A stretch of 64,000 nucleotides of DNA from CBDDBU01 sp965226045. Lineage in GTDB: Bacteria; Pseudomonadota; Alphaproteobacteria; VGEJ01. Position numbers and translations under genes: made by a program. The DNA is taken from contig CBDDBU010000025.1 in the NCBI GenBank assembly GCA_965226045.1, positions 111,880 through 175,879 of the forward strand, given 5' to 3'. Positions 44,015 to 51,920 of the stretch are shown piece by piece; within the stretch, counting starts at the first letter, position 1; each line of letters starts with the position of its first letter. The notes under the pieces were generated by a model, which searched no databases, was not told the origin of the DNA, and was given only the letters and a program-made list of their open reading frames with translations.

Positions 44015-44992
44015 TTAGGCGAGTTGGGTTCCCACGATCACGTCCACGGATTTGATGACGGCAAGGCCTATGTAGTCTTCGCCGTCCGGTCGCGCTTCTG
44101 CGATTACGATACGGCGTCCAGGCCGATCGATCTGCACAACCCTGTGGATTTCTGCGACGAGATTTTCGCCCTTAATGAGCGTTACGACGCACCACTGATT
44201 GGGTGTGGGCGCACGATCGGGGTCTACGATGAGGATATCGCCAACGTCATATCGGGGCGCGGCGCGATTATCGAACACGCGCAGGGCGTATGCGCCTTGG
44301 GCCTGGGCCACGACGCTAGGGCGTTCAATAAAACTGCCCGTTTCGACCATTTCAACGTCGGACATCAGCAGCTGAGAACGACCGTAGATAGGTAGATCGC
44401 TCGCTCCGGTCCTTACCAGTTCTGCCGACTCACCCCCCTCTTGTAGCCCCCCAGCCGCCTCAATTTCTGATGCATCGATCAGATCAGAGATCGGCACGCC
44501 CAGAACCTTGGCAATCTTGACTGCCAACGCGAACTTCAGCTCTCGATGCCCGTTTTCGACCGACCGATACGAGTTCGGTGACATCTCGAGCTTGCGGGCA
44601 AGGCCCGCAGCAAAGAGACCTGAACGCTTTCTCGCTTGACGAAGTTTAATGCGGACTTCAGCCACGGGATACCTTACTTTCTTCCTGGTTGCCTCACCGA
44701 GATCGAGCTTCTTGCTCTCATATACCTTCCGGCGGGTATTTTTGATGGTTGTATCGATGGAGGGATCGGACAGCTCTGCATCCTCGCGCAATTTTTCGAT
44801 GTACCGTTTGAGCGTTTTGCGCGGAATCCACCACACCGTTTTCCCGTCAGGTCCCAACTTGACGGCGCCCAGCGCCCCGGATCGGATCAGGCGTCGGACT
44901 CTGGTGCGTTCGCCTGACTGAGAAGCCCCGAACAGAATCCGAGCGACATCGCGAACGCGCAGAAGTTCCTGGCCTCTAAGCTCGGTGGGCAT
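44015..44992 (-). CDS. Phage-type repressor: HTH_17-like, XRE and S24-like domains
   Basis: A 325-aa regulator. Residues 8-65 resemble an excisionase-type winged helix (LLRVRDVARILFG...WWIPRKTLKRYI). Residues 111-172 form an XRE helix-turn-helix (VRIKLRQARKRSGLFAAGLA, then NSYRSVENGHRELK). The C-terminal part (about 210-325) has the beta pattern of LexA/CI peptidase domains, with YALRVFDNRAAPRYDVGDIL. The catalytic Ser of the GDSMxP motif is replaced (DNRAAP) and the Lys position in ENLVAEIHRV is Ala, so self-cleavage is not expected. It lies close to the intact tRNA-Asp, where a prophage repressor could sit. Confidence 0.75.
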   Translation of the reverse strand: MPTELRGQELLRVRDVARILFGASQSGERTRVRRLIRSGALGAVKLGPDGKTVWWIPRKTLKRYIEKLREDAELSDPSIDTTIKNTRRKVYESKKLDLGEATRKKVRYPVAEVRIKLRQARKRSGLFAAGLARKLEMSPNSYRSVENGHRELKFALAVKIAKVLGVPISDLIDASEIEAAGGLQEGGESAELVRTGASDLPIYGRSQLLMSDVEMVETGSFIERPSVVAQAQGAYALRVFDNRAAPRYDVGDILIVDPDRAPTPNQWCVVTLIKGENLVAEIHRVVQIDRPGRRIVIAEARPDGEDYIGLAVIKSVDVIVGTQLA

Positions 44993-45015
44993 AGCCTCTA
45001 AGCTCGGTGGGCATA
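44972..45015. repeat. 22-bp perfect tandem duplication
   Basis: Two copies of GCCTCTAAGCTCGGTGGGCA plus TA lie head to tail. On the minus strand the duplicated bases contain the repressor's start and first codons (ATG-CCC-ACC-GAG-CTT). Removing one copy would fuse the upstream frame (DLDMPTELRG) into the repressor frame, so the duplication may have split one gene into two. Confidence 0.95.
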
Positions 45016-45204
45016 TCGAGGTCCATCACTCGCTCGAGGCCGCCAACCCGGATGAGCTCCGCCTCCAAAATCTTCAGAAAATCTGTCGCCGCCTTCTTCG
45101 TGGCGAAGACATTGCCGTCGTAATCCTTGCGGAAATATCGCTGGGCGACAAAACGCAGCGATCTCTTCGTCGGTGACGATCCTACGATGCAGCAGCTCGG
45201 TCAT
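44998..45204 (-). pseudogene. Small frameshifted gene upstream of the phage-type repressor
   Basis: Starts at the ATG at 45204 (MTELLHRRIVTDEEIAAF). A coding-like sequence then continues in another frame: VAQRYFRKDYDGNVFATKKA, then ATDFLKILEAELIRVGGLER and VMDLDMPTELRG. The shift falls in a run of four T; three T would keep the frame. It ends in the 22-bp duplication. If both lesions are undone, the product would run into the repressor as one protein of about 390 residues. Family not recognised. Confidence 0.55.
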
Positions 45205-45277
45205 GCCTGAACTCCCCTCTCGAGTAGTACTTGTCCCACTTATATGGGGGTTCCTGGCCATTTGTCAAAGATACAAT

Positions 45278-45448
45278 GCCCGAAGGCGGCTATAAATAGC
45301 CTAAGTCATTGAAAGTATTGTCGTTCCCTTAAGGTCCTGTTTTGGGGTGATTTGGGGTGATATGTCACAGATACATGTCCGCCATCCGTCCGCCAACGCA
45401 AAAAAGAGCCGCCCGAAGGCGGCTCAAAATCGTCTAAGTCATTGAAAA
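45278..45448. repeat. Pair of 38-bp imperfect direct repeats beside tRNA-Asp
   Basis: 45278-45315 and 45411-45448 share GCCCGAAGGCGGCT...CTAAGTCATTGAAA. The second copy is the tRNA-Asp terminator region; the first lies about 130 bp further from the tRNA. It may record a second integration or a slippage event at the tRNA 3' flank. Confidence 0.8.
45406..45425 (-). terminator. Rho-independent terminator of tRNA-Asp
   Basis: The minus strand reads an 8-bp perfect stem GAGCCGCC / GGCGGCTC with a TTCG tetraloop, followed by six T (45400-45405). It lies 27 bp beyond the tRNA-Asp CCA end. Confidence 0.9.
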
Positions 45449-45451
45449 GGT

Positions 45452-45529
<78 letters not shown>

Positions 45530-45574
45530 GGTGTGTCCCCTATGTAATCGGCCGTCGCGGGTCAGGCAAGACCA

Positions 45575-46732
45575 TCAGCGCTTGAACTGCTTGGAAAGCG
45601 AGAGGCCCTGGCGTTGGTACGAAGAGCCGATGGCCACACCGTAGAGCTTGTCGGGCATCCCGGTGAGGCGTTCATAGTGCAGCCGACCGACGATCTGGCC
45701 GTCCTCGATCACGAATGGCACCTCGTGGGAGCGCACCTCTAGCACGGCGCGGGTGCCGTGGCCGCCCATCTCGTCATGGCCGAACCCTGGATCGAAGAAC
45801 CCCGCATAGTGGACGCGGAACTCCCCGACCAAGGTGTCGTAGGCGATCATCTCCGCCGCGTGGTCAAGTGGGACGGTGACCGCTTCTTTGGAGGCCAGGA
45901 TATGGAAGTCGTTGGGATCGAGGATGATATCGCGTTGGCGCCGCGCGTGAAGCGGCTCCCAAAAATCAAGCGGCTCGTACTCATCGACGCGGTCGAGGTC
46001 GATCAGTCCGGCGTGCATCTTGGCGCGATAGCCGATGATCCCGGAACCGCCCATCCCCACCGCGTCGACCGTGAGCGCCAGCAAGCCCTCCTTGATGTCG
46101 GCGGGACCGGCCGCGTCGTCGACCAGGCCGACGCTTTGGTGCAGGCGGCGCAGGCCGATATCGGTACGGCGCGGCGTGCCCCGCTTGAGGCGCAACTGCA
46201 TCAGGCGCGATCCGGCGCGGACCAGGATGCTGAATGAGCGCGGCGCGATCTCCACCCACAGGGGACCGGCGTAACCCTGCCTCACCTGGTCGAATTCATC
46301 GCCGTAGTCGGTGATGAGGCGGGCGAAGACATCGAGGCGGCCGGTCGAACTCTTGGGGTTGGCGATCGCCGCGGTGGTGGCGGGGAGTTTCAGCCCTTCG
46401 AGCAGGGGCGCAACGTAGACGCAGTCCTTTTCGAGCACGGCGCCGGCGCTGAGGTCGATGCGGTGCATGGCCAGTTCCTCGACCTTCTGACGCACCGAAG
46501 CGCGGCGGCCGGGCAGGAAACTCGCGCGCACCCGGTAGGCGATCTCGCCGAGGCGGAGGTCGAGGCTGGCCGGCTGAATTTGCGGCTCGGCGATCGCCGG
46601 GTCGGCGGTGATCTCACCGCGCGCGATGGCCTCCCGCAGCGCCTGCGAGGGAAGCACGCCGGTGCTGAACGCTTCGGCCGGCGTCGCCGGCAGATCGAGG
46701 TCAGGGAGGTCGCGTTGTGCCTTCATCGCCAC
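45575..46732 (-). CDS. dcd: 2'-deoxycytidine 5'-triphosphate deaminase (long alphaproteobacterial form)
   Basis: Deaminates dCTP to dUTP for dTMP synthesis. The protein is 385 aa, about twice the E. coli enzyme. It resembles the long DCD family of alphaproteobacteria, which looks like two dUTPase-fold halves. Conserved strings include IQPASLDLRLGEIAYRVRASF near residue 51, NPKSSTGRLDVFARLITDYGDEFD near residue 125 and a later HYAGFFDPGFGH. The start is GTG at 46732 or ATG at 46726. It lies 45 bp from tRNA-Asp, outside the tRNA-bounded island. Confidence 0.9.
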   Translation of the reverse strand: MAMKAQRDLPDLDLPATPAEAFSTGVLPSQALREAIARGEITADPAIAEPQIQPASLDLRLGEIAYRVRASFLPGRRASVRQKVEELAMHRIDLSAGAVLEKDCVYVAPLLEGLKLPATTAAIANPKSSTGRLDVFARLITDYGDEFDQVRQGYAGPLWVEIAPRSFSILVRAGSRLMQLRLKRGTPRRTDIGLRRLHQSVGLVDDAAGPADIKEGLLALTVDAVGMGGSGIIGYRAKMHAGLIDLDRVDEYEPLDFWEPLHARRQRDIILDPNDFHILASKEAVTVPLDHAAEMIAYDTLVGEFRVHYAGFFDPGFGHDEMGGHGTRAVLEVRSHEVPFVIEDGQIVGRLHYERLTGMPDKLYGVAIGSSYQRQGLSLSKQFKR

Positions 46733-46978
46733 ACCACCTTAGCGCCACCACACGGGCGGGCAAGCGACGCGGCCTGGCGCCCGACGAGGCGCGGTAGCTC
46801 TCCACATTAAGGCCCTAAGGCATGGCCCGTCGAAAGCTCGATTTTTCGTGTTACCCCCGCTTCACACAGTCGCGTTCTTTTCTGGGGAGAACCGCCCCCG
46901 CTGCCTCGCGCGGCCGGTTGTGGGCGACGGGGGCGGTTGCCTATTGTTGCGTCTCGCTTAGTCTTTCACGCGAGGTCT

Positions 46979-47344
46979 ATGATGATTATCGAAGAACGCT
47001 GTTACGTTTGCTACCCCGGCCGGACGGGCGAGTTCCTAGAAATCTACGAGCAGGGGTGCCTGGAGACTCAGGCACGCATCCTGGGCGGCTTCATCGGCAT
47101 GTGGCAGACCGATATCGGCGGCGAGCTCAGCCAGATCGTCCACATGTGGGGGTACAAGGACATGCAGGACCGTTCCCGCCGCCGGGAACGGCTGTTCAAG
47201 AACAAGGCCTTCCTAAAGAACGCTGCACCGCTCCTCGACTGCATCATGACCATGGAGAACCGGATTCTCCTGCCGGCCCCATTCTCTCCGCTCGGCGGCG
47301 ACCAACCCTACCGGGGCGACGGAGCCATCAGAGTTAGAGCTTAG
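46979..47344 (+). CDS. NIPSNAP-family protein
   Basis: A 121-aa protein with the dimeric alpha/beta-barrel pattern of NIPSNAP proteins: MMIIEERCYVCYPGRTGEFL at the N-terminus, GFIGMWQTDIGGELSQIVHMWGYKDMQDR in the middle, and ILLPAPFSPL near the end. Function in bacteria is unclear. The start (46979) has no good ribosome-binding site. It is one of few plus-strand host genes here, divergent from dcd across about 245 bp that hold no recognisable gene but must contain both promoters. Confidence 0.75.
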   Translation: MMIIEERCYVCYPGRTGEFLEIYEQGCLETQARILGGFIGMWQTDIGGELSQIVHMWGYKDMQDRSRRRERLFKNKAFLKNAAPLLDCIMTMENRILLPAPFSPLGGDQPYRGDGAIRVRA

Positions 47345-47352
47345 CGCCGCGA

Positions 47353-48070
47353 TCAGCTGGGGCCACCGCCCCATTCCGCGATCCGCCCTTCGCTGTTCCA
47401 CAGTCCCTCGACGCACGGCGCGCCTGCCGCGATGCCCGAGATCGGTACGACGAAGGCGCGCTTAACGAAGGCCTGGGCGCGAAAACCGAAGATCACGGTA
47501 TCGCCAGGCCGAATCGTCGTCCCCGACGGCGCCTCGAGCTTGCCATAATAGTCGATCGCGGCCGGCGCTAGCATGATCGCGGGCGTGCGACCGGCCAACA
47601 CCGCATCGGGGTCGGGTCCGGCCATCGCGCTCACGCCACACCGGATCGATGTAGAGCCCGCCGCCAAAGCAGAAGGCCTCGCCCGCGTGGAGATGCGAGA
47701 CCTCGCTCAGGTACAGGCTCGGGCAGCTCCTTGACCGCGTGCAGCGGCGCGGTGCCGGTCAAGCCATGACGGGGCTCGATCTGGGTCGCGCCCGCGACGA
47801 GATTGAGCACGGTCGAGGAGGTCGTTCCCGGCGCGTTGATGACGATGTTGCTCATCCCCGCCTTGGCGAGCGCGGCGGCGGCCGTCTCAAGGTGGCCGTG
47901 TTGGGCGTGCAGAAGACCTCCCCCTTGGCCTCGTCGAAAAGCATGGTCGGAAAGCTCGTGATGCCGGCGAAGCGGGCGCCGTCGAGCTCTTCCAGCGCCT
48001 CGGCCACCGCCATCACCTCGGCGGCGTCGAAGCCCCCTTCGTGGCCCGGTTGTCTCCGTCGTCACCGCCA
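47353..48070 (-). pseudogene. YhfX-like PLP-dependent racemase, degenerate
   Basis: Three consecutive frames together give a recognisable C-terminal two-thirds of a YhfX-type (alanine-racemase fold) protein. The pieces are GHEGGFDAAEVMAVAEALEE, then TAAAALAKAGMSNIVINAPG, LYLSEVSHLHAGEAFCFGGG, and DYYGKL...GDTVIFGFRAQAF. At least three frameshifts are needed to join them and the N-terminus is missing, cut where the plus-strand gene fragment begins near 48062. It is a true pseudogene unless sequence quality is poor. Confidence 0.7.
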
Positions 48071-48262
48071 GTCCAGAACCCGCGCCGCGGCCGCACAACA
48101 AGACGCCCAGCGATGTCTACGGCAATCTCGCGAAGATCGGCAACATGCTGGTGAACCTGGGCGCACCGGGCCAGCAGCCTAGCAGCCTGTCGGACTTGAG
48201 CCGGGAGTCGAAATAGGATTCGATGGTATCAGTTGATTTGCCCGCGCGTGATGGAGGCCGTC

Positions 48263-49621
48263 ATGAGCAATTTCCGACCGGTCGACCGGGAGACGGGGTT
48301 TCTGCTGCCGCCGTCGGTGGAGGAATGGCTTCCCGAGCGGCATCTGGCGCGCTTCGTGGTCGAGGTGATCGAGCAGTTGGACCTCTCGGCGTTCGTGAAG
48401 GCCTATCGCGGCTCGGGCTCGGCGTCCTATCACCCGAGCATGCTGCTGGGGCTTCTGGTCTACGGCTACGCCACGGGGGTGTTTTCGAGCCGCAAGTTGG
48501 AGCGCGCGACCTATGATTCTGTCGCTTTCCGCTTCATCGCGGCCAACGATCATCCCGACCACGATACCATCGCCGCGTTCCGGCGGCGTTTTCTCGACCG
48601 GATCGAAGGGCTGTTCGTCGAGGTGCTGCTGCTGGCCCGGGAAGCCGGGGTGCTGAAGCTCGGCACGGTGGCGCTGGACGGCACCAAGGTGCACGCCAAC
48701 GCGAGCCGGCACAGCGCGCTGTCGTGGAAACACGCCTGCGAGCTCGAAGCCCGGTTGAAGGCCGAGGTGGCGGAGTTGATGGCGTTGGCGGAGGCGGCCG
48801 ATGGGGCGGATGTGCCCGACGGGATGTCGGTGCCCGAGGAACTGGCCCGGCGCGAGGATCGTCTGGCCCGCATCGCCGAGGCTAAGGCGGTGATCGAGGC
48901 GCGGGCGCGCGAACGCCTTGAGCGGGAACGGGCCGAGTACGAGGCGAAGCTCGAGGCGCGCGCGGAGAAGGCCGAGAAGACGGGCCGCAAGCCGGGCGGC
49001 CGTCCACCCGAGCCGCCGGTGGCCGGGCCCGGGCCGAAGGACCAGGTCAATCTGACCGACGCGGACTCGCGCATCATGCCGGTGGCCGGCGGCGGCTTCG
49101 AACAGGCCTACAACGCCCAAGCCCTGGTGGCGGCCGACAGCCTGCTGGTGGTCACCAACGACGTGGTCCAGGCCCCCAACGACAAGCGGCAAATCGAGCC
49201 GGCGCTGGAAGCGCTCGCCCGCCTTCCCGAGGCGCTGGGCGCGCCCGAGACCCTGCTGGCGGACAGCGGCTACTTCAGCGAGGCCAACGTGAACGCCTGC
49301 GCCGAGGCCGAGATCGCGCCGTTGATCACGCCCGGCCGGGAACGCCATCATCTCTCCTGGAAGGACCGCTTCGCCGGCGCGCCGCCGCCCCCGGAGAACC
49401 CGACGCCGCTGGAAGCGATGACACATCGACTGGCGACGCCCGAGGGCCGGCAACTCTACGCCCTGCGCAAGCAAACGCCGGAACCGGTGTTCGGCATCAT
49501 CAAATCGGCCATGGGCTTCCGCCAGTTCTCGCTACGCGGCCTGGACAAGGTCACGGGCGAATGGAACCTGGTGACCCTGGCCTGGAACATAAAGAGAATG
49601 TTCACCTTGCAATACGCTTGA
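48263..49621 (+). CDS. IS1182-family transposase, copy B
   Basis: A 452-aa transposase starting MSNFRPVDRETGFLL; an ATG four codons upstream (48251, MEAV) is an alternative. The domain layout is as in copy A: DUF772-like N-terminus, long charged coiled coil in the middle, and DDE-type catalytic segments LDGTKVHANAS and LLADSGYFSEAN. Here the native upstream region is intact, so this is the copy most likely to be expressed. Confidence 0.95.
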   Translation: MSNFRPVDRETGFLLPPSVEEWLPERHLARFVVEVIEQLDLSAFVKAYRGSGSASYHPSMLLGLLVYGYATGVFSSRKLERATYDSVAFRFIAANDHPDHDTIAAFRRRFLDRIEGLFVEVLLLAREAGVLKLGTVALDGTKVHANASRHSALSWKHACELEARLKAEVAELMALAEAADGADVPDGMSVPEELARREDRLARIAEAKAVIEARARERLERERAEYEAKLEARAEKAEKTGRKPGGRPPEPPVAGPGPKDQVNLTDADSRIMPVAGGGFEQAYNAQALVAADSLLVVTNDVVQAPNDKRQIEPALEALARLPEALGAPETLLADSGYFSEANVNACAEAEIAPLITPGRERHHLSWKDRFAGAPPPPENPTPLEAMTHRLATPEGRQLYALRKQTPEPVFGIIKSAMGFRQFSLRGLDKVTGEWNLVTLAWNIKRMFTLQYA

Positions 49622-49790
49622 GCAGGCGGCCGGACTCCGTACCTCGCGAAAAGGAATAAGAGTATGCTCGCCTTGCGGCACGCGCGAGCAAGCGAACGTA
49701 CTTCGTGCCCTCACGAGAGGGCATAAGAGTATACTCACCCTGCGGTACGCGCGGCCAAGCGACCGCACTCCGTGTCCTCACGAAAGGCGC
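49586..49790. repeat. Three diverged tandem repeats of about 67 bp at the 3' end of IS1182-like copy B
   Basis: Units begin near 49586, 49655 and 49722, each with an ATAAGAGTATNCTC-like core followed by a CGC-rich and a TCNCGAGA/GAAA segment. Unit 1 contains the last codons and stop of the transposase; units 2 and 3 are non-coding relics of the same sequence. Period is about 67 bp. Confidence 0.85.
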
Positions 49791-50287
49791 TCGATCCCAT
49801 GACCTCTCCACATCGCGATCCGTCCACACCCATTCTCGCGGACCTCAGTCCGACAGGCTGCTAGGAATATCTATCGCATCGCCCTCACGATCATCGACGA
49901 GATCGAGCTCGTTCATGAGGCTTTAGGCCTGCACTGCGACGGCAGCATCCCTGCAAGCGAACCGGGCAAACGGCCCGAGGATGTGTACGAGCTGACCTAC
50001 CGGGTGCTCACGTGGATCGGCGCGACCGCCGCCGCCATGAACCTCGATCCCTACATAGGCTTCAGGTTGCCGCGCAAGACCGACGGTCCGATGGCACCCG
50101 CTGACGTGGTGGATCTGATGAACATTCTGCTCGCCGACATCGGCAAGCTAGGCGCGGCCCTCGCGATCACGAGACCGATCATCGTCGCCGAGCCGCAACC
50201 ACGCAAGGATTCGGCGGGCGTGTTCGCGGCCATCCGCTACGCCGACCAACTGGTGAGCTGTCTGGATCAACGATAACGTGCGCTGCG

Positions 50288-51505
50288 CTAGCCTCCCGGC
50301 GCCGCCTCTGCCACGGCCCGACGGCGCGACCCTCGCGCCACCAGGAAAGCCGCGGCCGCGAGGACGCTGCCAGCCACCATCACCACCACCATCGGTGTCG
50401 CACTGTCGACGATCAGGGCGCCGACCAGGAACGAGGTCGCCGCACCCATCGCCATTTGCAGAAACCCGATGAGGCCGGACGCGGCGCCGATGCGCCGCGC
50501 ATCCAGACTGACCCCCGCCGATATGCCGTTGGGAATGCTCATGCCATTGCCCAGCGCGACTACGGCCATCGCACCAAACATAGTCTCCGCCGTGACGTGC
50601 CCCGCCACCGTCGCGACCGCGAGTGATCCCGCGCCGACGATCGCCGCGACCGAACCCATGGCGATCATGCGGTCGGGCCCCATCCGAACCGAAAACCGCC
50701 CGGCGGCCAGGTTGCCAGCCATGTAAAACACCGAAACAGCGATGAAGTAGAGCCCGAACTCGCTCGCAGGACGCCCCAGGAGCTCGACCATCACGAACGG
50801 CGACCCGCCCAGAAAGGCAAAGAACACCGAGGACGTGAAGCCGACGTGGAACGCGTAGCCACAGAAGGCGGGCATTCGCAGCAAGTGGCCGAGGCTGCCC
50901 ATATAGGCGCCCGAAGCGGCCGCAGCGGGCGCCGGTCGATGAGTCTCGGAGACCGAGAGGGCCGCCGCCATCAGGGTCAGCGCACCGCATGCGAAGACAA
51001 ACCAGAATCCCGCGCGCCAGCCCAACCACACATCGAGAAACCCGCCGATGGTCGGCCCCAGCATCGGCGCCACAACCGTCGCCATCGTGACGTAGGCCAG
51101 CACGCTGGCGGATCGCTCGGGCCCATAATAGTCGCGGACGATCGCGCGCCCCATCACCACTCCCGCGCAGCCGCCAACTGCTTGCAAAACTCGCGCCCCG
51201 ATCAATACCTCGATGCTGGGGGCCACGGCGCTCAGGGCGCTGCCAGCCAGGAACAGCACCAGCCCCACCAGCAGCGCCGGGCGCCGGCCAAAACGATCCG
51301 AGGCGGGTCCGTAGAGCAGCTGGGCGACCCCGAAGCCGAGGAGATAGAGGCTGAGCGCGAGCTGTACCGTGCCGTAGTCGTGCCCGAAGGTGTGCTGCAA
51401 ACCCGGTATCGACGGGAGCAGCAAGTTCAGCGCCAGCGGCCCAAGGCCGGTGGCGGCGATCACGACGGTCAGCGGAGGACGGCGCGGCGCGGCGGACACG
51501 ATCAA
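50288..51505 (-). CDS. MFS multidrug efflux transporter, Bcr/CflA family
   Basis: A 405-aa inner-membrane antiporter with 12 predicted membrane helices. Motif A of drug/H+ antiporters is present between helices 2 and 3 as GPASDRFGRRPALLVGLVLF. The helix-4 region RVLQAVGGCAGVVMGRAIVRDYY is typical of Bcr/CflA proteins. An Ala-rich linker (HRPAPAAAAS) separates the two six-helix halves. Substrate unknown. It stands alone on the minus strand, between an interrupted gene and tRNA-Val; the nearest ribosome-binding site is weak. Confidence 0.88.
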   Translation of the reverse strand: MIVSAAPRRPPLTVVIAATGLGPLALNLLLPSIPGLQHTFGHDYGTVQLALSLYLLGFGVAQLLYGPASDRFGRRPALLVGLVLFLAGSALSAVAPSIEVLIGARVLQAVGGCAGVVMGRAIVRDYYGPERSASVLAYVTMATVVAPMLGPTIGGFLDVWLGWRAGFWFVFACGALTLMAAALSVSETHRPAPAAAASGAYMGSLGHLLRMPAFCGYAFHVGFTSSVFFAFLGGSPFVMVELLGRPASEFGLYFIAVSVFYMAGNLAAGRFSVRMGPDRMIAMGSVAAIVGAGSLAVATVAGHVTAETMFGAMAVVALGNGMSIPNGISAGVSLDARRIGAASGLIGFLQMAMGAATSFLVGALIVDSATPMVVVMVAGSVLAAAAFLVARGSRRRAVAEAAPGG

Positions 51506-51696
51506 GCCTCACGGACCAAAGCGGGGGCCCGCGACCCGGGCACTAAGGCCCGCAGTCTAGCTCGCCAGCGAGGTCATGGCATCATCGAACCCAAGACCTG
51601 ACGGAGCCCGACGACGTAGCAACGGTAGGGGCATCGCAAAGTGCGGCGCGGACCGCCAGAACACCAAGGTCCGGGCGGCGGCGGACCAGGTTACCA

Positions 51697-51773
51697 TGGT
51701 GGGCGGTGACGGGCTCGAACCGCCGACATCCACGGTGTAAACGTGGCGCTCTACCAGACTGAGCTAACCGCCC
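51697..51773 (-). tRNA. tRNA-Val (TAC)
   Basis: 77 nt with encoded CCA. The acceptor stem GGGCGGT pairs with ACCGCCC, the discriminator is A, and the anticodon stem CCACG/CGTGG encloses TTTACAC, anticodon TAC. In many alphaproteobacteria tRNA-Val and tRNA-Asp lie between hup and nuoA, and this gene keeps that position relative to hup. Confidence 0.95.
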
Positions 51774-51867
51774 CTGAGCTTCATACCCCGAACTGCACAG
51801 ACCTGGGGCCCATAATTTCGAGCCTACGCAGGTGCGGCCGCCAACGTACCAGCCACCCTGCGGGATC

Positions 51868-51899
51868 GTGCGGGGGGGGGGGGGGGGGGGGGGCCGCAC
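51868..51899. other. 22-G homopolymer enclosed by a short inverted repeat
   Basis: Twenty-two consecutive G at 51872-51893, flanked by GTGCGG and CCGCAC so that a hairpin could form with the G run in the loop and stem. It lies in the non-coding stretch between tRNA-Val and the IS630 element. It may be an expanded terminator loop, a slippage-prone tract or an assembly artefact. Confidence 0.7.
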
Positions 51900-51920
51900 A
51901 GCGGCCCTCCAACATTGCTA

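Larger units (their letters stand above)
48183..49860 (+). mobile_element. IS1182-like element, copy B (intact)
   Basis: A 1678-bp element with inverted repeats CAGCCTGTCGGACT at both ends. It is flanked by CTAG at 48179-48182 and 49861-49864. Collapsing CTAG to one copy restores an open reading frame through the target gene, which supports CTAG as a 4-bp target duplication rather than part of the element. It carries one transposase gene and a triplicated tail. Confidence 0.92.
48062..50276 (+). pseudogene. Helical repeat-like protein, interrupted by IS1182-like copy B
   Basis: The left part (to 48182) reads NKTPSDVYGNLAKIGNMLVN-LGAPGQQP. The right part (49861-50276) reads NIYRIALTIIDEIELVHEAL and continues to the stop at 50276. 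With one copy of the flanking CTAG removed, both parts join in frame (QQ-P-R-NIYRIAL). Four loosely similar blocks recur, each starting with a (T/R/A)P-x-(D/N)-(V/I)-(Y/V) element followed by a helix, so it may be a short helical-repeat protein. I recognise no family. No start codon is visible upstream; it abuts the racemase pseudogene, so the 5' end may also be lost. Confidence 0.6.

Noticed and set aside
51582..51899. Minus-strand frame with RLAQSGRAP near 51.7 kb
   Set aside because: It reads through tRNA-Val and the G run; the peptide is a translated tRNA and not a protein.
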